This document shows, one piece after another, positions 36,101 to 42,943 of a stretch of DNA of 44,475 bases. The position numbers and the translations under genes are program-made. The notes below the pieces were generated by a model. The model did no database searches and was not told the DNA's origin. It saw nothing but the letters and a program-made list of their open reading frames with translations. Position 1 is the stretch's first letter. Each line of letters starts with the position of its first letter. The DNA is from a virus: positions 1 through 44,475 of the IMG/VR virus record IMGVR_UViG_3300010885_039949; one strand, given 5' to 3'.

Positions 36101-36163
36101 TAAATACTTTGCATATTTCATATGCACTGTAATGTCTGACAAAATGCTTGTTGATAAATCCAT
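33104..36163 (-). CDS. nrdJ: Class II ribonucleotide reductase (B12-dependent, monomeric RTPR type) with intein
   Basis: It makes deoxyribonucleotides for phage replication using adenosylcobalamin. Family signatures: MRSLQFGG (about 68-75), YNCCFLPIDDW, LLLGGTGVGFSVQ, and NP|CVEI...FCNLCEIN across the splice site. These correspond to the Lactobacillus RTPR residues N406, C408 and E410. The C-terminus ends ACGSDGC (C1011, C1016), the CxxxxC pair that re-reduces the active site. An intein (residues 313-675) interrupts it immediately before the thiyl-radical cysteine C676. Without it the enzyme would be about 656 residues, a little shorter than RTPR (about 739). No NrdB is needed or seen. It starts 22 bases after the helicase stop. 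Confidence 0.92.
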   Translation of the reverse strand: MDLSTSILSDITVHMKYAKYLPEEERRETWYELVTRNKKMHQKKYSHIAEEIEEAYKYVYDKKVLPSMRSLQFGGKPIEISPNRIYNCCFLPIDDWRAFSETMFLLLGGTGVGFSVQRHHVEQLPEIRKPNKDRSRRYLIADSIEGWADAIKTLMKAYFEGMSMPNFDYSDIRQKGALLVTSGGKAPGPQPLKDCIHNVKKILDTKLDGSKLTPIEVHDIICFIADSVLTGGIRRAALISLFSLDDEDMLSAKAGAWWELNPQRGRANNSAVVLRHKIKADEFFQLWKKIEDSNSGEPGVYLSNDKDWGTNPSLRAGTKVITTDGIFPIEDLENKTFNVKNLNGEISEAKCWLSGKNQKLFKLKLCDGQEYFATKEHEWPVWDGQKYIKINTPNLKNGDKLPFLRETKLFDGTIGKYNDGFLCGWLTGDGWVTNRKEYSEYGMIVSDKDDENKISDLLVETIKDNVPSFNGNFKPRYKTVFEDFEEEITQVLVKTGTKEISINNKKVDEYLTKFGVYNKEMGLPLAAWQNGTEEFRKGLIDGLFSSDGHISLDKKRITLTSKHYKLVQDVSELLGFYGIKTTIKESISVLNGKDFTRFDLRINENQSIKQFISLFKLSVKHKQDRLDDYKFKNIQDNNQVEVLSVEETDIYENVWDISVFDETHCFQLSKVITGNCVEIGLRPNQFCNLCEINVSDIESQEDLELRSKVASFIGTLQAGYTDFHYLRDVWKRTTEKDALIGVGMTGIGSGEALKYDLEAAAKVVKQENARVAKLININKAARTTTIKPSGTSSLVLGTSSGIHAWHNDYYIRRIRVGKNESIYTYLSINHPELIEDEYFKPKDQAVISLPVKAPEGSILRFESPMDLLERVAKFNLEWIKTGHRDGQNTHNVSVTVSIKKEEEKISKLDENGKVILDSNDNPVMEIRRDDKDNIVYKINEWPMVGKWMWDNRETFNGISVLPYNGGSYIQAPFEDCSKEKYEKMMETLSNIDLTKVIELADNTNLSGEVACGSDGCVVI
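34139..35227 (-). mobile_element. LAGLIDADG intein in ribonucleotide reductase
   Basis: This encodes residues 313-675 (363 residues). Block A is SLRAGTKVITTDG, starting with Ser rather than the commoner Cys. Block B is ATKEHEW. The two LAGLIDADG-type motifs are FLCGWLTGDG (about 421-430) and FRKGLIDGLFSSDG (about 535-548), so it probably still encodes a homing endonuclease. Block F/G is NVWDISVFDETHCFQL, then VITGN followed by extein Cys. The penultimate residue is Gly rather than His. The insertion lies in the most conserved catalytic motif, between NP and C. Confidence 0.9.
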
Positions 36164-36185
36164 TCTTTTTTTCTTTTTTCTTTTC

Positions 36186-37607
36186 TTATATTGTTATTTC
36201 ATCGGGTGGCGCCTGACCCAATGCTTTTTTTCTTTGTTGAATTGTTTCTAATGCTGATGCTGCACGTCTTACATCATCTTTATCCTTGTCTTTCTTAAAA
36301 TCACTTTGACTTCTACCTATGATATCATTACTCATATCAATTTGAATCCTAGAATTATCAAATCTTATATTTTCAAATACCATACCATCAGGACCAAATC
36401 TTGATTTAAGAATAGCCATTGTTGCTGTTCCGTCAGCTTTTTGGTCTAAGGTTTTGGCTATTGAAGCTACAAAGTGACCAATCTGACCCTTTTTAATTGA
36501 GCCGCCCATTTGGTCCGCTTGAACAACAGTTGCCCCAATAGAACTTCTATTACCTTGAACTGCTGTCCAACCAGCAATATCTAATTCAGATAATAATGTT
36601 TCGAACTGCCTCATTACATTACCTTCACCCACATTAACATCATCAAAATTTTTTGATGGTTGTACACAATCAATATAGTCAAGAAGAATTATATCTGGCT
36701 TAAATCCTTGAGCAATTAATTTTCGTATGTATTGTCTAATTATTGGTATTGTCGTACTATCACTTGGAAATTTTTTAAGTCTGAGTATGCCTTTTTCTAA
36801 GTTTTTACTTTCTGCTAATGCTTTAAGTTCTGCTTTGTGTAACGATATATCATTTAACGGATGTCCTGACCAACACGATAAATGTTTTCTTTGTATAACC
36901 TTAGGATTATCCTCAAAAAATATTTGTAAAACATTATACCCTAGATTTTTCGCAGTATTAGCAATTTTGGTTATCATTGTGGTTTTTCCTACCCCGAAAG
37001 GCGCCAATATAATTGCTAATTCACCCTTTGATAAGCCACCATCCATAACTTCGTCTAATCCTTTAATACCAGTTGGAATAGGTTTTCTAAAATCATCAAT
37101 GAGTACCGCATCAATGTTATCTAAAGCATTCATACCATTATCCTTAAATTCACCGTGTTCTAATGCTTTTTTTAATATTGCCTCACATTCATCATATCGA
37201 TTAATATCACCCTTATCAATAATTGCTTGAATTTCTTTAATTGATTTTTTTAATTCTTGTTGCTTACAAAAAAGCATGGCTTTTTCTTGAACAGAAAGAC
37301 TATCATTAAGATTTGCATCTTTAATTAATTTTAATTGTGCTAATGTATATTTTTTATCATATTCACCAGTAATATTATCTAGCATCCTAAACTCTAAACT
37401 ACCCATATCAGGAATCACACTGTGTTCTTGATATGCATCTTTAATTGTTGAAACTATAAGTTTTAAGCTTTGGTCACCAAAATAATTGGGGTCGATAATA
37501 TCCACAATTGATTCAGCAAATTTATTATCTACAAGAAGTTGTGCTACTAATCTAAGCTGAAAATCGCCTCCTAAGTAACTAAAACTGTCTCTATTTATTT
37601 TTGCCAT
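36186..37607 (-). CDS. 41: Replicative DNA helicase, DnaB/T4 gp41-like
   Basis: A 473-residue hexameric RecA-fold helicase that unwinds the fork and works with primase. Walker A is LAPFGVGKTT (about 201-210) after GLDEVMDGGLSKGELA. Walker B is IILLDYID (about 306-313). Also visible are FFEDNP, and QGNRS with a downstream sensor region (VQADQMGGSIKKGQIGHFVA). The N-terminal 160 residues are the DnaB-type helical domain (QLLVDNKFAESIVDIIDP). It lies between an unknown gene and the reductase, in the same transcription unit as the recombinase and exonuclease. Confidence 0.93.
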   Translation of the reverse strand: MAKINRDSFSYLGGDFQLRLVAQLLVDNKFAESIVDIIDPNYFGDQSLKLIVSTIKDAYQEHSVIPDMGSLEFRMLDNITGEYDKKYTLAQLKLIKDANLNDSLSVQEKAMLFCKQQELKKSIKEIQAIIDKGDINRYDECEAILKKALEHGEFKDNGMNALDNIDAVLIDDFRKPIPTGIKGLDEVMDGGLSKGELAIILAPFGVGKTTMITKIANTAKNLGYNVLQIFFEDNPKVIQRKHLSCWSGHPLNDISLHKAELKALAESKNLEKGILRLKKFPSDSTTIPIIRQYIRKLIAQGFKPDIILLDYIDCVQPSKNFDDVNVGEGNVMRQFETLLSELDIAGWTAVQGNRSSIGATVVQADQMGGSIKKGQIGHFVASIAKTLDQKADGTATMAILKSRFGPDGMVFENIRFDNSRIQIDMSNDIIGRSQSDFKKDKDKDDVRRAASALETIQQRKKALGQAPPDEITI

Positions 37608-37655
37608 TGTGTTTTTATATTTTTTGTGTCTAAAACGTTGTTTTTAATAAATATC

Positions 37656-38168
37656 TTAAAGTTGCACATTAGCATACTTTGTCGTATAATTTTTTTGACT
37701 CAAACCATATTTTATTTCAGATATAATTACTGGGATAATTTCTTTAATATCTAATTGATACTTATCATTAAAAACTGATACTTGAATTTTATCCCAAGAT
37801 TTTTTTGGAAAATAGTTTCCAGAAAATGTACTTTGTGCGACAACTACCTTATCAACCCTTATTTCAAATTCAAAATTATCTTCTTTTTCTAAAAGATTCT
37901 TGTATTGAACATCTTTTTGTGGATAAAATGGTTTATAATTAGACCATAAAAAATCTATTGCTTTATGTTTTAAAAATTTAGGTATAATACCCATAGAACC
38001 AAAATCACCATTATTCATTCCAATTAATCTATCCATTAATTCTTTAATTTCTAAAGAATAAATAGAGTTTTCGTTATAGTCATTAATATTAAACCATCGT
38101 TGGCAAATAATGTGTTTATTAATGTACAGTACAAATTCAAATCGCTCCCCCTGAAATTTCTTAATCAT
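37656..38168 (-). CDS. Unknown protein with internal duplication
   Basis: I chose ATG at 38168 (170 residues); an upstream ATG at 38204 would overlap the exonuclease gene by 44 bases rather than 8. Two halves resemble each other: RFEFVLYINKHIICQRWF and NFEFEIRVDKVVVAQSTF, each followed some 25-30 residues later by a similar SLEIKELMDRLI or QLDIKEIIPVII. I recognise no family. It is located between 5' exonuclease and helicase, so a replication accessory role is plausible but not shown. Confidence 0.75.
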   Translation of the reverse strand: MIKKFQGERFEFVLYINKHIICQRWFNINDYNENSIYSLEIKELMDRLIGMNNGDFGSMGIIPKFLKHKAIDFLWSNYKPFYPQKDVQYKNLLEKEDNFEFEIRVDKVVVAQSTFSGNYFPKKSWDKIQVSVFNDKYQLDIKEIIPVIISEIKYGLSQKNYTTKYANVQL

Positions 38169-39234
38169 ATAGTTTTGTTTTATTTTCCTTGCGCTCTCGC
38201 TCAATTAGTTGTTTAAAAGGCATTAAATATTCATCATATCTAACCGAACCTATTGTTTTTTCAAGTCCATCCTTTTTCATTAATTTTAATACATTTTTAA
38301 TCCCTCTATCTTCATTGATATCAAATTCTCCATATATTAAATCGTTTAATCCTTCAATAGCTTTTTCGGTCATTAATGGGTTTTTAAGGTCTACTAGTGC
38401 TGTATTAATCTCGTATAACTTATCACCTTGCGGACCATCAGTTATCCCATCAATAATGTTTTGTAACAATTTTAAAGGTTTTTTTTTCTCTTCAATACGT
38501 TTTAATTGAAGAACCTTAGCTTTTTCAATAATTTCTAGTATTGTAACCTTTCTTTCTTTAAGTTCTGGAAAAAATGATAATAATGTTGCCTCTTTAACTC
38601 CTTTAACACCTTTAATTGTGTCACTGTTATCCCCAGTAATGATTTTTATTAACGCAGCATTTTCTAAATTATGACCAAAATACACAGAATAATTTATATT
38701 GTCAACATATATCTTCAAATCACAAAAATAAATATGTATTCCATCTGAAATTAGCTGACACATATCTCTGTCACTAGTACAAATAGTAATTTTTTCGTTT
38801 TCTTTTTTGTTAATACAATAATATCCAATAAAGTCATCGCTTTCAACGATTTCATGTTGTATTTGTCTAATATATAACTCCTCAAGATAATTCCAAATCA
38901 TTTTTTTTTGATACAATTCAGAAGCATCAATGGGTTGAGAACCATTGATATAATCTTTACCTCTTCCGCTTTTATACAGCGGATACATTTCGTATCTTAA
39001 TTTACCACTAAATTTACCATCCCAAAAAACATATACCCTATGATATAGGTTTTCAATTAACAATTTTCTTAATATTGTAATAAATTGATATAGTCCACCA
39101 ATATGTTCGCCACGATGATTATACTCACCCTTTGCTCCGTGAAACCCTCGTTTAAATAACGAATTACCGTCAATCAAAAGTGTATTTATAATTTGTTCTC
39201 TAACTTCACCATTTTTTGGTGGTCTTCTGTTCAA
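38161..39234 (-). CDS. 5'-3' exonuclease, FEN/RNase H-like (T4 RNase H family)
   Basis: It removes RNA primers and 5' flaps during phage replication. The FEN/PIN catalytic acids are present: LLIDGNS (D22), VFWDG (D72), VESDDF (E131, D133, D134), TSDRDM (D155, D157) and TGDNSD (D202, D205). A helix-hairpin-helix-like GVKGVKEAT follows. The start is TTG at 39234: no upstream ATG exists, and an AAAGGA Shine-Dalgarno-like sequence sits 7 bases before it. That SD is unusual here, where most genes have none, and a short CCTT/AAGG inverted repeat overlaps it. The gene overlaps the next by 8 bases. Confidence 0.9.
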   Translation of the reverse strand: MNRRPPKNGEVREQIINTLLIDGNSLFKRGFHGAKGEYNHRGEHIGGLYQFITILRKLLIENLYHRVYVFWDGKFSGKLRYEMYPLYKSGRGKDYINGSQPIDASELYQKKMIWNYLEELYIRQIQHEIVESDDFIGYYCINKKENEKITICTSDRDMCQLISDGIHIYFCDLKIYVDNINYSVYFGHNLENAALIKIITGDNSDTIKGVKGVKEATLLSFFPELKERKVTILEIIEKAKVLQLKRIEEKKKPLKLLQNIIDGITDGPQGDKLYEINTALVDLKNPLMTEKAIEGLNDLIYGEFDINEDRGIKNVLKLMKKDGLEKTIGSVRYDEYLMPFKQLIERERKENKTKLYD

Positions 39235-39264
39235 TGTTAATCCTTTAAAAGGTTAAAAATATTT

Positions 39265-40365
39265 TTACGCACTCGTATCTTCAGCTTCAAGCTTACCCTC
39301 AACTTCTCGATATTCAAGAACAACATCATAATCAACATTTAACGCATCATGAATAAATTGTCTTTTTTCTTTTTTGTATTCATCAAGTTCCGCAGGGTTA
39401 ACATATCCATGTGGTGTAGACGCAATCGAACCATTTCTTTCAATACCAGTAACGTGATTTTTTTCGCATCTAATTTTAGCCTCTGTACCATATTGATATT
39501 CTTGTCCTAATGCTGTTGCTGTTAATTTTTTAGTACCATGCGTTAAAATACCACCAATATGAACAATTATTCTAGAATTAAAAAACATAAACTCGCCACC
39601 TTTGTGCTTAATTACGGTGCCATTCATACTATCAAGCCAAATTTTTTGTACACAAATAAACGTATTGGTAAATTCACTCTCAACGTCTCTACTTGAGGGT
39701 ATTTTAAAATTAACAATTGCCTGAAAAACACCCATTGCACCAGCATTCCACATATTGTTACTTGTATTAGAGCAAGCGGATTTATAACAATTAAGTGTAC
39801 CAATAGAATCCCAAAGAAAAGTCAAATCTCTTGGTAAAAGCCCATCTTCTTGTTTTTTTATCATTTCACTAATATATAACGCAACATCTTCAATTACTGG
39901 TTCACCTCTAGTTGGTTTAGTTGTCATCTTACTATCTTTATGGTCATAACATTTATATTTTTCATATAAATCTTTACCCTTAATCAAAATAAAACCATCA
40001 GGTATTTCGGAAATTTCACCTGTTTCCACATCTACAATCTCTTTAAACTTAACACCTATTTTTTTTGCGTGTTCGGTGCTCCAATTACCTTCAGTTTCAA
40101 TAACAATTGGTAAATCACCAATTTTTTGCGCTCCCACAATACTTTCGTAAAATGCGGTAGATTTACCCGTATTTGAATACCCTCTAACTAAACTGACATA
40201 TCCACGTGGAAAACCTGGTAATTTTAATGCATCGTGCCAAGCTTTCGACAACGGTATCCATGATAATTCTTTATCTTTTGTATTTGTATTTAATTTTTCT
40301 TCTTTAATAAAAGAATCTAAATCAAATGACTTTTTTTCAATTATTTTTTTTGGTTTAACTGCCAT
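39265..40365 (-). CDS. uvsX: RecA/UvsX-like strand-exchange recombinase
   Basis: I chose ATG at 40365 (MAVKPKKIIE, 366 residues). The ORF extends further to 40425, but those codons are the terminator hairpin read as protein, so they are not the real start. Walker A is RGYSNTGKST (61-70), with IVIETEGNW after it, and Walker B is LTFLWDSIG. The size is close to T4 UvsX (391). It would coat ssDNA and drive recombination-dependent replication. The C-terminal Glu-rich tail (YREVEGKLEAEDTSA) is typical. It lies between ssb and the exonuclease. No TAnnTTTG promoter is seen after the terminator, so readthrough may supply its transcription. Confidence 0.92.
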   Translation of the reverse strand: MAVKPKKIIEKKSFDLDSFIKEEKLNTNTKDKELSWIPLSKAWHDALKLPGFPRGYVSLVRGYSNTGKSTAFYESIVGAQKIGDLPIVIETEGNWSTEHAKKIGVKFKEIVDVETGEISEIPDGFILIKGKDLYEKYKCYDHKDSKMTTKPTRGEPVIEDVALYISEMIKKQEDGLLPRDLTFLWDSIGTLNCYKSACSNTSNNMWNAGAMGVFQAIVNFKIPSSRDVESEFTNTFICVQKIWLDSMNGTVIKHKGGEFMFFNSRIIVHIGGILTHGTKKLTATALGQEYQYGTEAKIRCEKNHVTGIERNGSIASTPHGYVNPAELDEYKKEKRQFIHDALNVDYDVVLEYREVEGKLEAEDTSA

Positions 40366-40396
40366 ATATTTTGTATTAACTATTGTTTGATAAAAA

Positions 40397-40427
40397 TAAT
40401 GGGTAGAAGAACTCCTTCTACCCATTA
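40397..40427 (-). terminator. Intrinsic terminator between ssDNA-binding protein and UvsX genes
   Basis: A 13-bp perfect stem (TAATGGGTAGAAG / CTTCTACCCATTA) with a 5-base loop. On the minus strand it is followed by ATTTTTATC. It lies 16 bases after the stop of the ssb gene. It would limit, but perhaps not abolish, transcription into uvsX. Confidence 0.85.
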
Positions 40428-40443
40428 TTATAAGTATATTTAA

Positions 40444-41370
40444 TTAGAATGGTAAATCGTTATCTTCAGTATTGATACTGTTAGATATTATATTTATTTC
40501 TGTATTAATATTATTATTGTAACCCTTAGAATCAGTGTTTTGTTGTAAAATATTTGATTTAATATTTTGTACCCCAAGTGATAATTCGCTATCCAAATCA
40601 TTTGATTCAGTTGTGTCAGAAATTGCAGCTTTATCAATAAATTTCTTAGTTTCTTTATCCCAAACTGGTACACCACCCTTTACAATAATTTCAAGAAAAC
40701 TATATGTTTTAATAGCATACACATCTTCCCATGTCCTATTATCAGCTAACCATTCAGCAGCCAAACTAGCATCATCGCTAAGTGGTGATGGGTCAACGTG
40801 AGTAATGCTCTGAACAACAGTGCGATTGTTTTGGTCTTTAGCAAGCATAACTAGCAAATCCCTACCAGTGGTTGCATCGGTAATGTCTTTATTTACAGCT
40901 TTTAATACACCGTAAATTTTATCTAATGTTCCAGTATTACGATAATCGTGATTAAATCTCCAGAATTTAGGTCCATCGGATTCATTATCTCTATCAATTA
41001 TCTTAACCACGTACATTTTTTTAGCACTATATTTTTTTGCTAATTCTTTATCAGAATCTTTACCAGTTGCAAGTAAAGCCTCACGAGCTTCGCAAAATGG
41101 ACACTCCTCATTTTTTTCGTGTTTTGGGCAAACAAATGTTTTAGACTCACCATCAATATACATCTTGTGACCATATATCGTAACAAATGGTGAAGATGAA
41201 TCATTTGTTGGGAGAATCCTAATTCTTTTGGTAGCACTTTTCTCTTTTTCCTTAAGATAAGTGGTAAAATAATTTTTCAAATCATAGACCTTTTGTTCGG
41301 TTTTTTTGTACGTATTTGAACCATTTTCGTACTGTTTCAGCATTGCATCTAACGTGTTTTGATTACTCAT
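40444..41370 (-). CDS. 32: Single-stranded DNA-binding protein, T4 gp32-like
   Basis: A 308-residue protein. The zinc site is FVCPKHEKNEECPFC (C81, H84, C90, C93), as in the gp32 core. The preceding N-terminal basic and hydrophobic parts (ATKRIRILPTND) and GPKFWRFNHDYRNTGTL match the gp32 OB-fold region. The C-terminus is acidic and ends EDNDLPF, very like the DDIPF tip of bacterial SSB rather than the usual gp32 tail. It would coat replication-fork ssDNA and recruit partners. It has its own promoter (41490-41520), a leader of about 115 nt and a terminator at each side, which suits an abundant, separately regulated protein. Confidence 0.93.
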   Translation of the reverse strand: MSNQNTLDAMLKQYENGSNTYKKTEQKVYDLKNYFTTYLKEKEKSATKRIRILPTNDSSSPFVTIYGHKMYIDGESKTFVCPKHEKNEECPFCEAREALLATGKDSDKELAKKYSAKKMYVVKIIDRDNESDGPKFWRFNHDYRNTGTLDKIYGVLKAVNKDITDATTGRDLLVMLAKDQNNRTVVQSITHVDPSPLSDDASLAAEWLADNRTWEDVYAIKTYSFLEIIVKGGVPVWDKETKKFIDKAAISDTTESNDLDSELSLGVQNIKSNILQQNTDSKGYNNNINTEINIISNSINTEDNDLPF

Positions 41371-41489
41371 GTTTTTTGTTTTTAATGTATATATTGTTAT
41401 TAACTCGGATACTATTAATATACGAAAAAAGTTATAAAAGTCAAGTGATTTAATGACAAATTAAATAGTTTTTTTCGCTTAGATTCAAA
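41371..41489 (-). promoter_or_regulatory. Long AT-rich 5' leader of the gp32-like gene
   Basis: About 115 nt separate the predicted transcription start (near 41485) from the ATG at 41370. On the minus strand it has many A runs, including AAAACAAAAAAC directly before the ATG, and little GC. T4 gp32 represses its own translation by binding such unstructured AU-rich leader RNA. That this leader does so is inference. No pseudoknot could be assigned by eye. Confidence 0.5.
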
Positions 41490-41520
41490 CAAATATACTT
41501 GTGGGAACATCAATGTGCAA
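41490..41520 (-). promoter_or_regulatory. Bacteroidota-type promoter for the gp32-like gene
   Basis: On the minus strand TTG (41518-41520), 20 bp, TATATTTG (41490-41497). It lies just beyond the terminator of the preceding gene (41532-41562), so the upstream operon stops and ssb starts within about 45 bases. Confidence 0.78.
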
Positions 41521-41531
41521 GTTTTTTAAAT

Positions 41532-41562
41532 AAAAAAGGTGAGTTAAAAACTCACCTTTTTT
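41532..41562 (-). terminator. Intrinsic terminator after the Ala/Pro-rich protein gene
   Basis: A 13-bp stem, AAAAAAGGTGAGT / ACTCACCTTTTTT, with a 5-base loop, directly abutting the stop codon of the gene at 41563. It ends in a U-tract on the minus strand, and also works by symmetry on the plus strand. Confidence 0.88.
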
Positions 41563-42318
41563 CTAATCATATATATCTTCTTCTTCATATTCTTCTGGAG
41601 CATCAAATGTTCCTTTTATTGATGCGTCGGTAAATCCTGAATCTATATCACCTTTTGTTAACACGTATTCTTTTGTTTTTTTATTTGCCGCATCATATGT
41701 GTCCTCATCTTTAAAATAGTCAGTCAATTTAATATTATACGGAAATGAATCTAATGACCTCAACTCTAATTTTTCTGTTGGCGTTGGATTTCGCTTAACA
41801 ATTTCTTTTTCAAGCGTGTCAATTTTGTCAGATAATGAACTCATGGATGCAATTTTTTGTTCTAATTCACTAAATTTATCCAATAGTTCGCTAGTTTTTT
41901 GATTTGCCATCTGTGCTGACATTTTAGCCTCTTCACTGCCTTGTACCAACTGAGTAACATCAACTTCAACTTCATCGTCACCTGCGCCTTGTTCGGCTCC
42001 CATGTCATCAACTGGTGCGACTTCATCTCCTTCTGGTTGCGCTGGCGCAGCATTAGGGTCAATTGGTTCAGTATCTAAAGGTGCATCTGGAATTGCGTTA
42101 GGGTCGGTTGGGGCTGAAGCGTCTGGTGCAGCATTAGGGCTAGCCGCTGCTGTTTTAGAATCATCGGCTGGTTCTTCATCTGCTTCTTCAATGTTAGAGC
42201 CTAATATAAGGTTGTCATCATTGTTAACGTCTTTTTCTGTGTAAAAGCTATATTCTGAAAGTAATCTAAATTTTTTTAGTTCTTCTTTTAGTAATGCTTG
42301 GTTAAATTTTTTTCCCAT
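41563..42318 (-). CDS. Ala/Pro/Asp-rich protein with central disordered linker
   Basis: A 251-residue acidic protein. It begins with a short helix (ALLKEELKKFRLLSEYSFYT). Residues about 45-110 are low-complexity and rich in Ala, Pro and Asp (repeated PNAAPD, DPNA and TDPNA units). Then come a coiled coil (about 130-180, with LLDKFSELEQKIASM and IDTLEKEIVKR) and an acidic tail (PEEYEEEDIYD). The linker region is visibly richer in G and C than the rest of the window. The layout suits a scaffold or a virion-internal protein, but no family is recognised. It is the last gene of its operon, followed immediately by a terminator. Confidence 0.75.
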   Translation of the reverse strand: MGKKFNQALLKEELKKFRLLSEYSFYTEKDVNNDDNLILGSNIEEADEEPADDSKTAAASPNAAPDASAPTDPNAIPDAPLDTEPIDPNAAPAQPEGDEVAPVDDMGAEQGAGDDEVEVDVTQLVQGSEEAKMSAQMANQKTSELLDKFSELEQKIASMSSLSDKIDTLEKEIVKRNPTPTEKLELRSLDSFPYNIKLTDYFKDEDTYDAANKKTKEYVLTKGDIDSGFTDASIKGTFDAPEEYEEEDIYD

Positions 42319-42322
42319 ATAA

Positions 42323-42502
42323 TTAAATCAATAATTGTCTACCATCTTCGATTATTATTTTTTTGTTGATTTTTTCAACAATACTTTTGTCGTTTTTAAT
42401 TACACAAACACCTGAGCTGCAATCCATTTCTTGTGTTGGTTGTTCACCTAAGAAATTATCTAATGCATTCTCAAGTTTATTCTCATTTTTTTCATTTTTC
42501 AT
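42323..42502 (-). CDS. Small protein (59 aa)
   Basis: ATG at 42502 to TAA at 42323 encodes 59 residues that start MKNEKNENKLENALDNFL and include MDCSSGVCVIKND. It ends KKIIIEDGRQLLI. It fills the gap between the unknown 133-residue gene and the Ala/Pro-rich gene, only 4 bases from the start of the latter. The two cysteines (DCSSGVC) and the ordered C-terminal end suggest a real, folded small protein. Function is unknown. Confidence 0.7.
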   Translation of the reverse strand: MKNEKNENKLENALDNFLGEQPTQEMDCSSGVCVIKNDKSIVEKINKKIIIEDGRQLLI

Positions 42503-42541
42503 AACAGTTTTTTTAGATATACTATAAATATCTTAAATTAA

Positions 42542-42943
42542 TTAAAAAATTTGTTTTATGTTTAAAAACATTAATTCTTTATTGTCAATTAATATAAATT
42601 TATTTTGATATTCTGACCAATCAATCTTTACGGATTTATAATCAATATTGCCAATAGTATCATTTGATTTAGATTCAATTAATTTATTCAATGCATTTAT
42701 TGTATATAATGCGTTGCCTCTTTTATGTATCATTATAGCATTTGGAAACAAATTTTTTAAATTTAGTCGTTTATTTTCAGATATAATTAGTTTAAACGTA
42801 ACAATAAACTTAGATTCATCATCTAAATTTTTATAACCAAAAACTTTATTTTGTGGAATGTTAAATTTGTTTTCTAAGTAATTTATAAACCAATCTAATC
42901 GTTCTGGAAATATAAATGACGATAATAATATTATTTTATTCAT
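42542..42943 (-). CDS. Hypothetical protein (133 aa)
   Basis: A 133-residue protein starting MNKIILLSSFIFPERLDWFI. It is mixed alpha/beta by appearance, with no motif I recognise. Its start overlaps the upstream 198-residue gene by 8 bases, so they are co-translated, and the two probably function together. A gap of 39 bases separates it from the 59-residue gene. Confidence 0.72.
   Translation of the reverse strand: MNKIILLSSFIFPERLDWFINYLENKFNIPQNKVFGYKNLDDESKFIVTFKLIISENKRLNLKNLFPNAIMIHKRGNALYTINALNKLIESKSNDTIGNIDYKSVKIDWSEYQNKFILIDNKELMFLNIKQIF

Noticed and set aside
37656-38204. Longer start at 38204 for the unknown 182-residue frame
   Set aside because: It would overlap the exonuclease gene by 44 bases. 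ATG at 38168 gives an 8-base overlap like others here.
39241-39254. Short inverted repeat after UvsX start region as a terminator
   Set aside because: Only a 4-5 bp stem. It overlaps the exonuclease SD and is noted there instead.
40366-40425. N-terminal extension of UvsX starting MGRRSSSTHYF
   Set aside because: Those codons are the terminator hairpin (40397-40427) read in frame. The ATG at 40365 with MAVKPKK is the better start.
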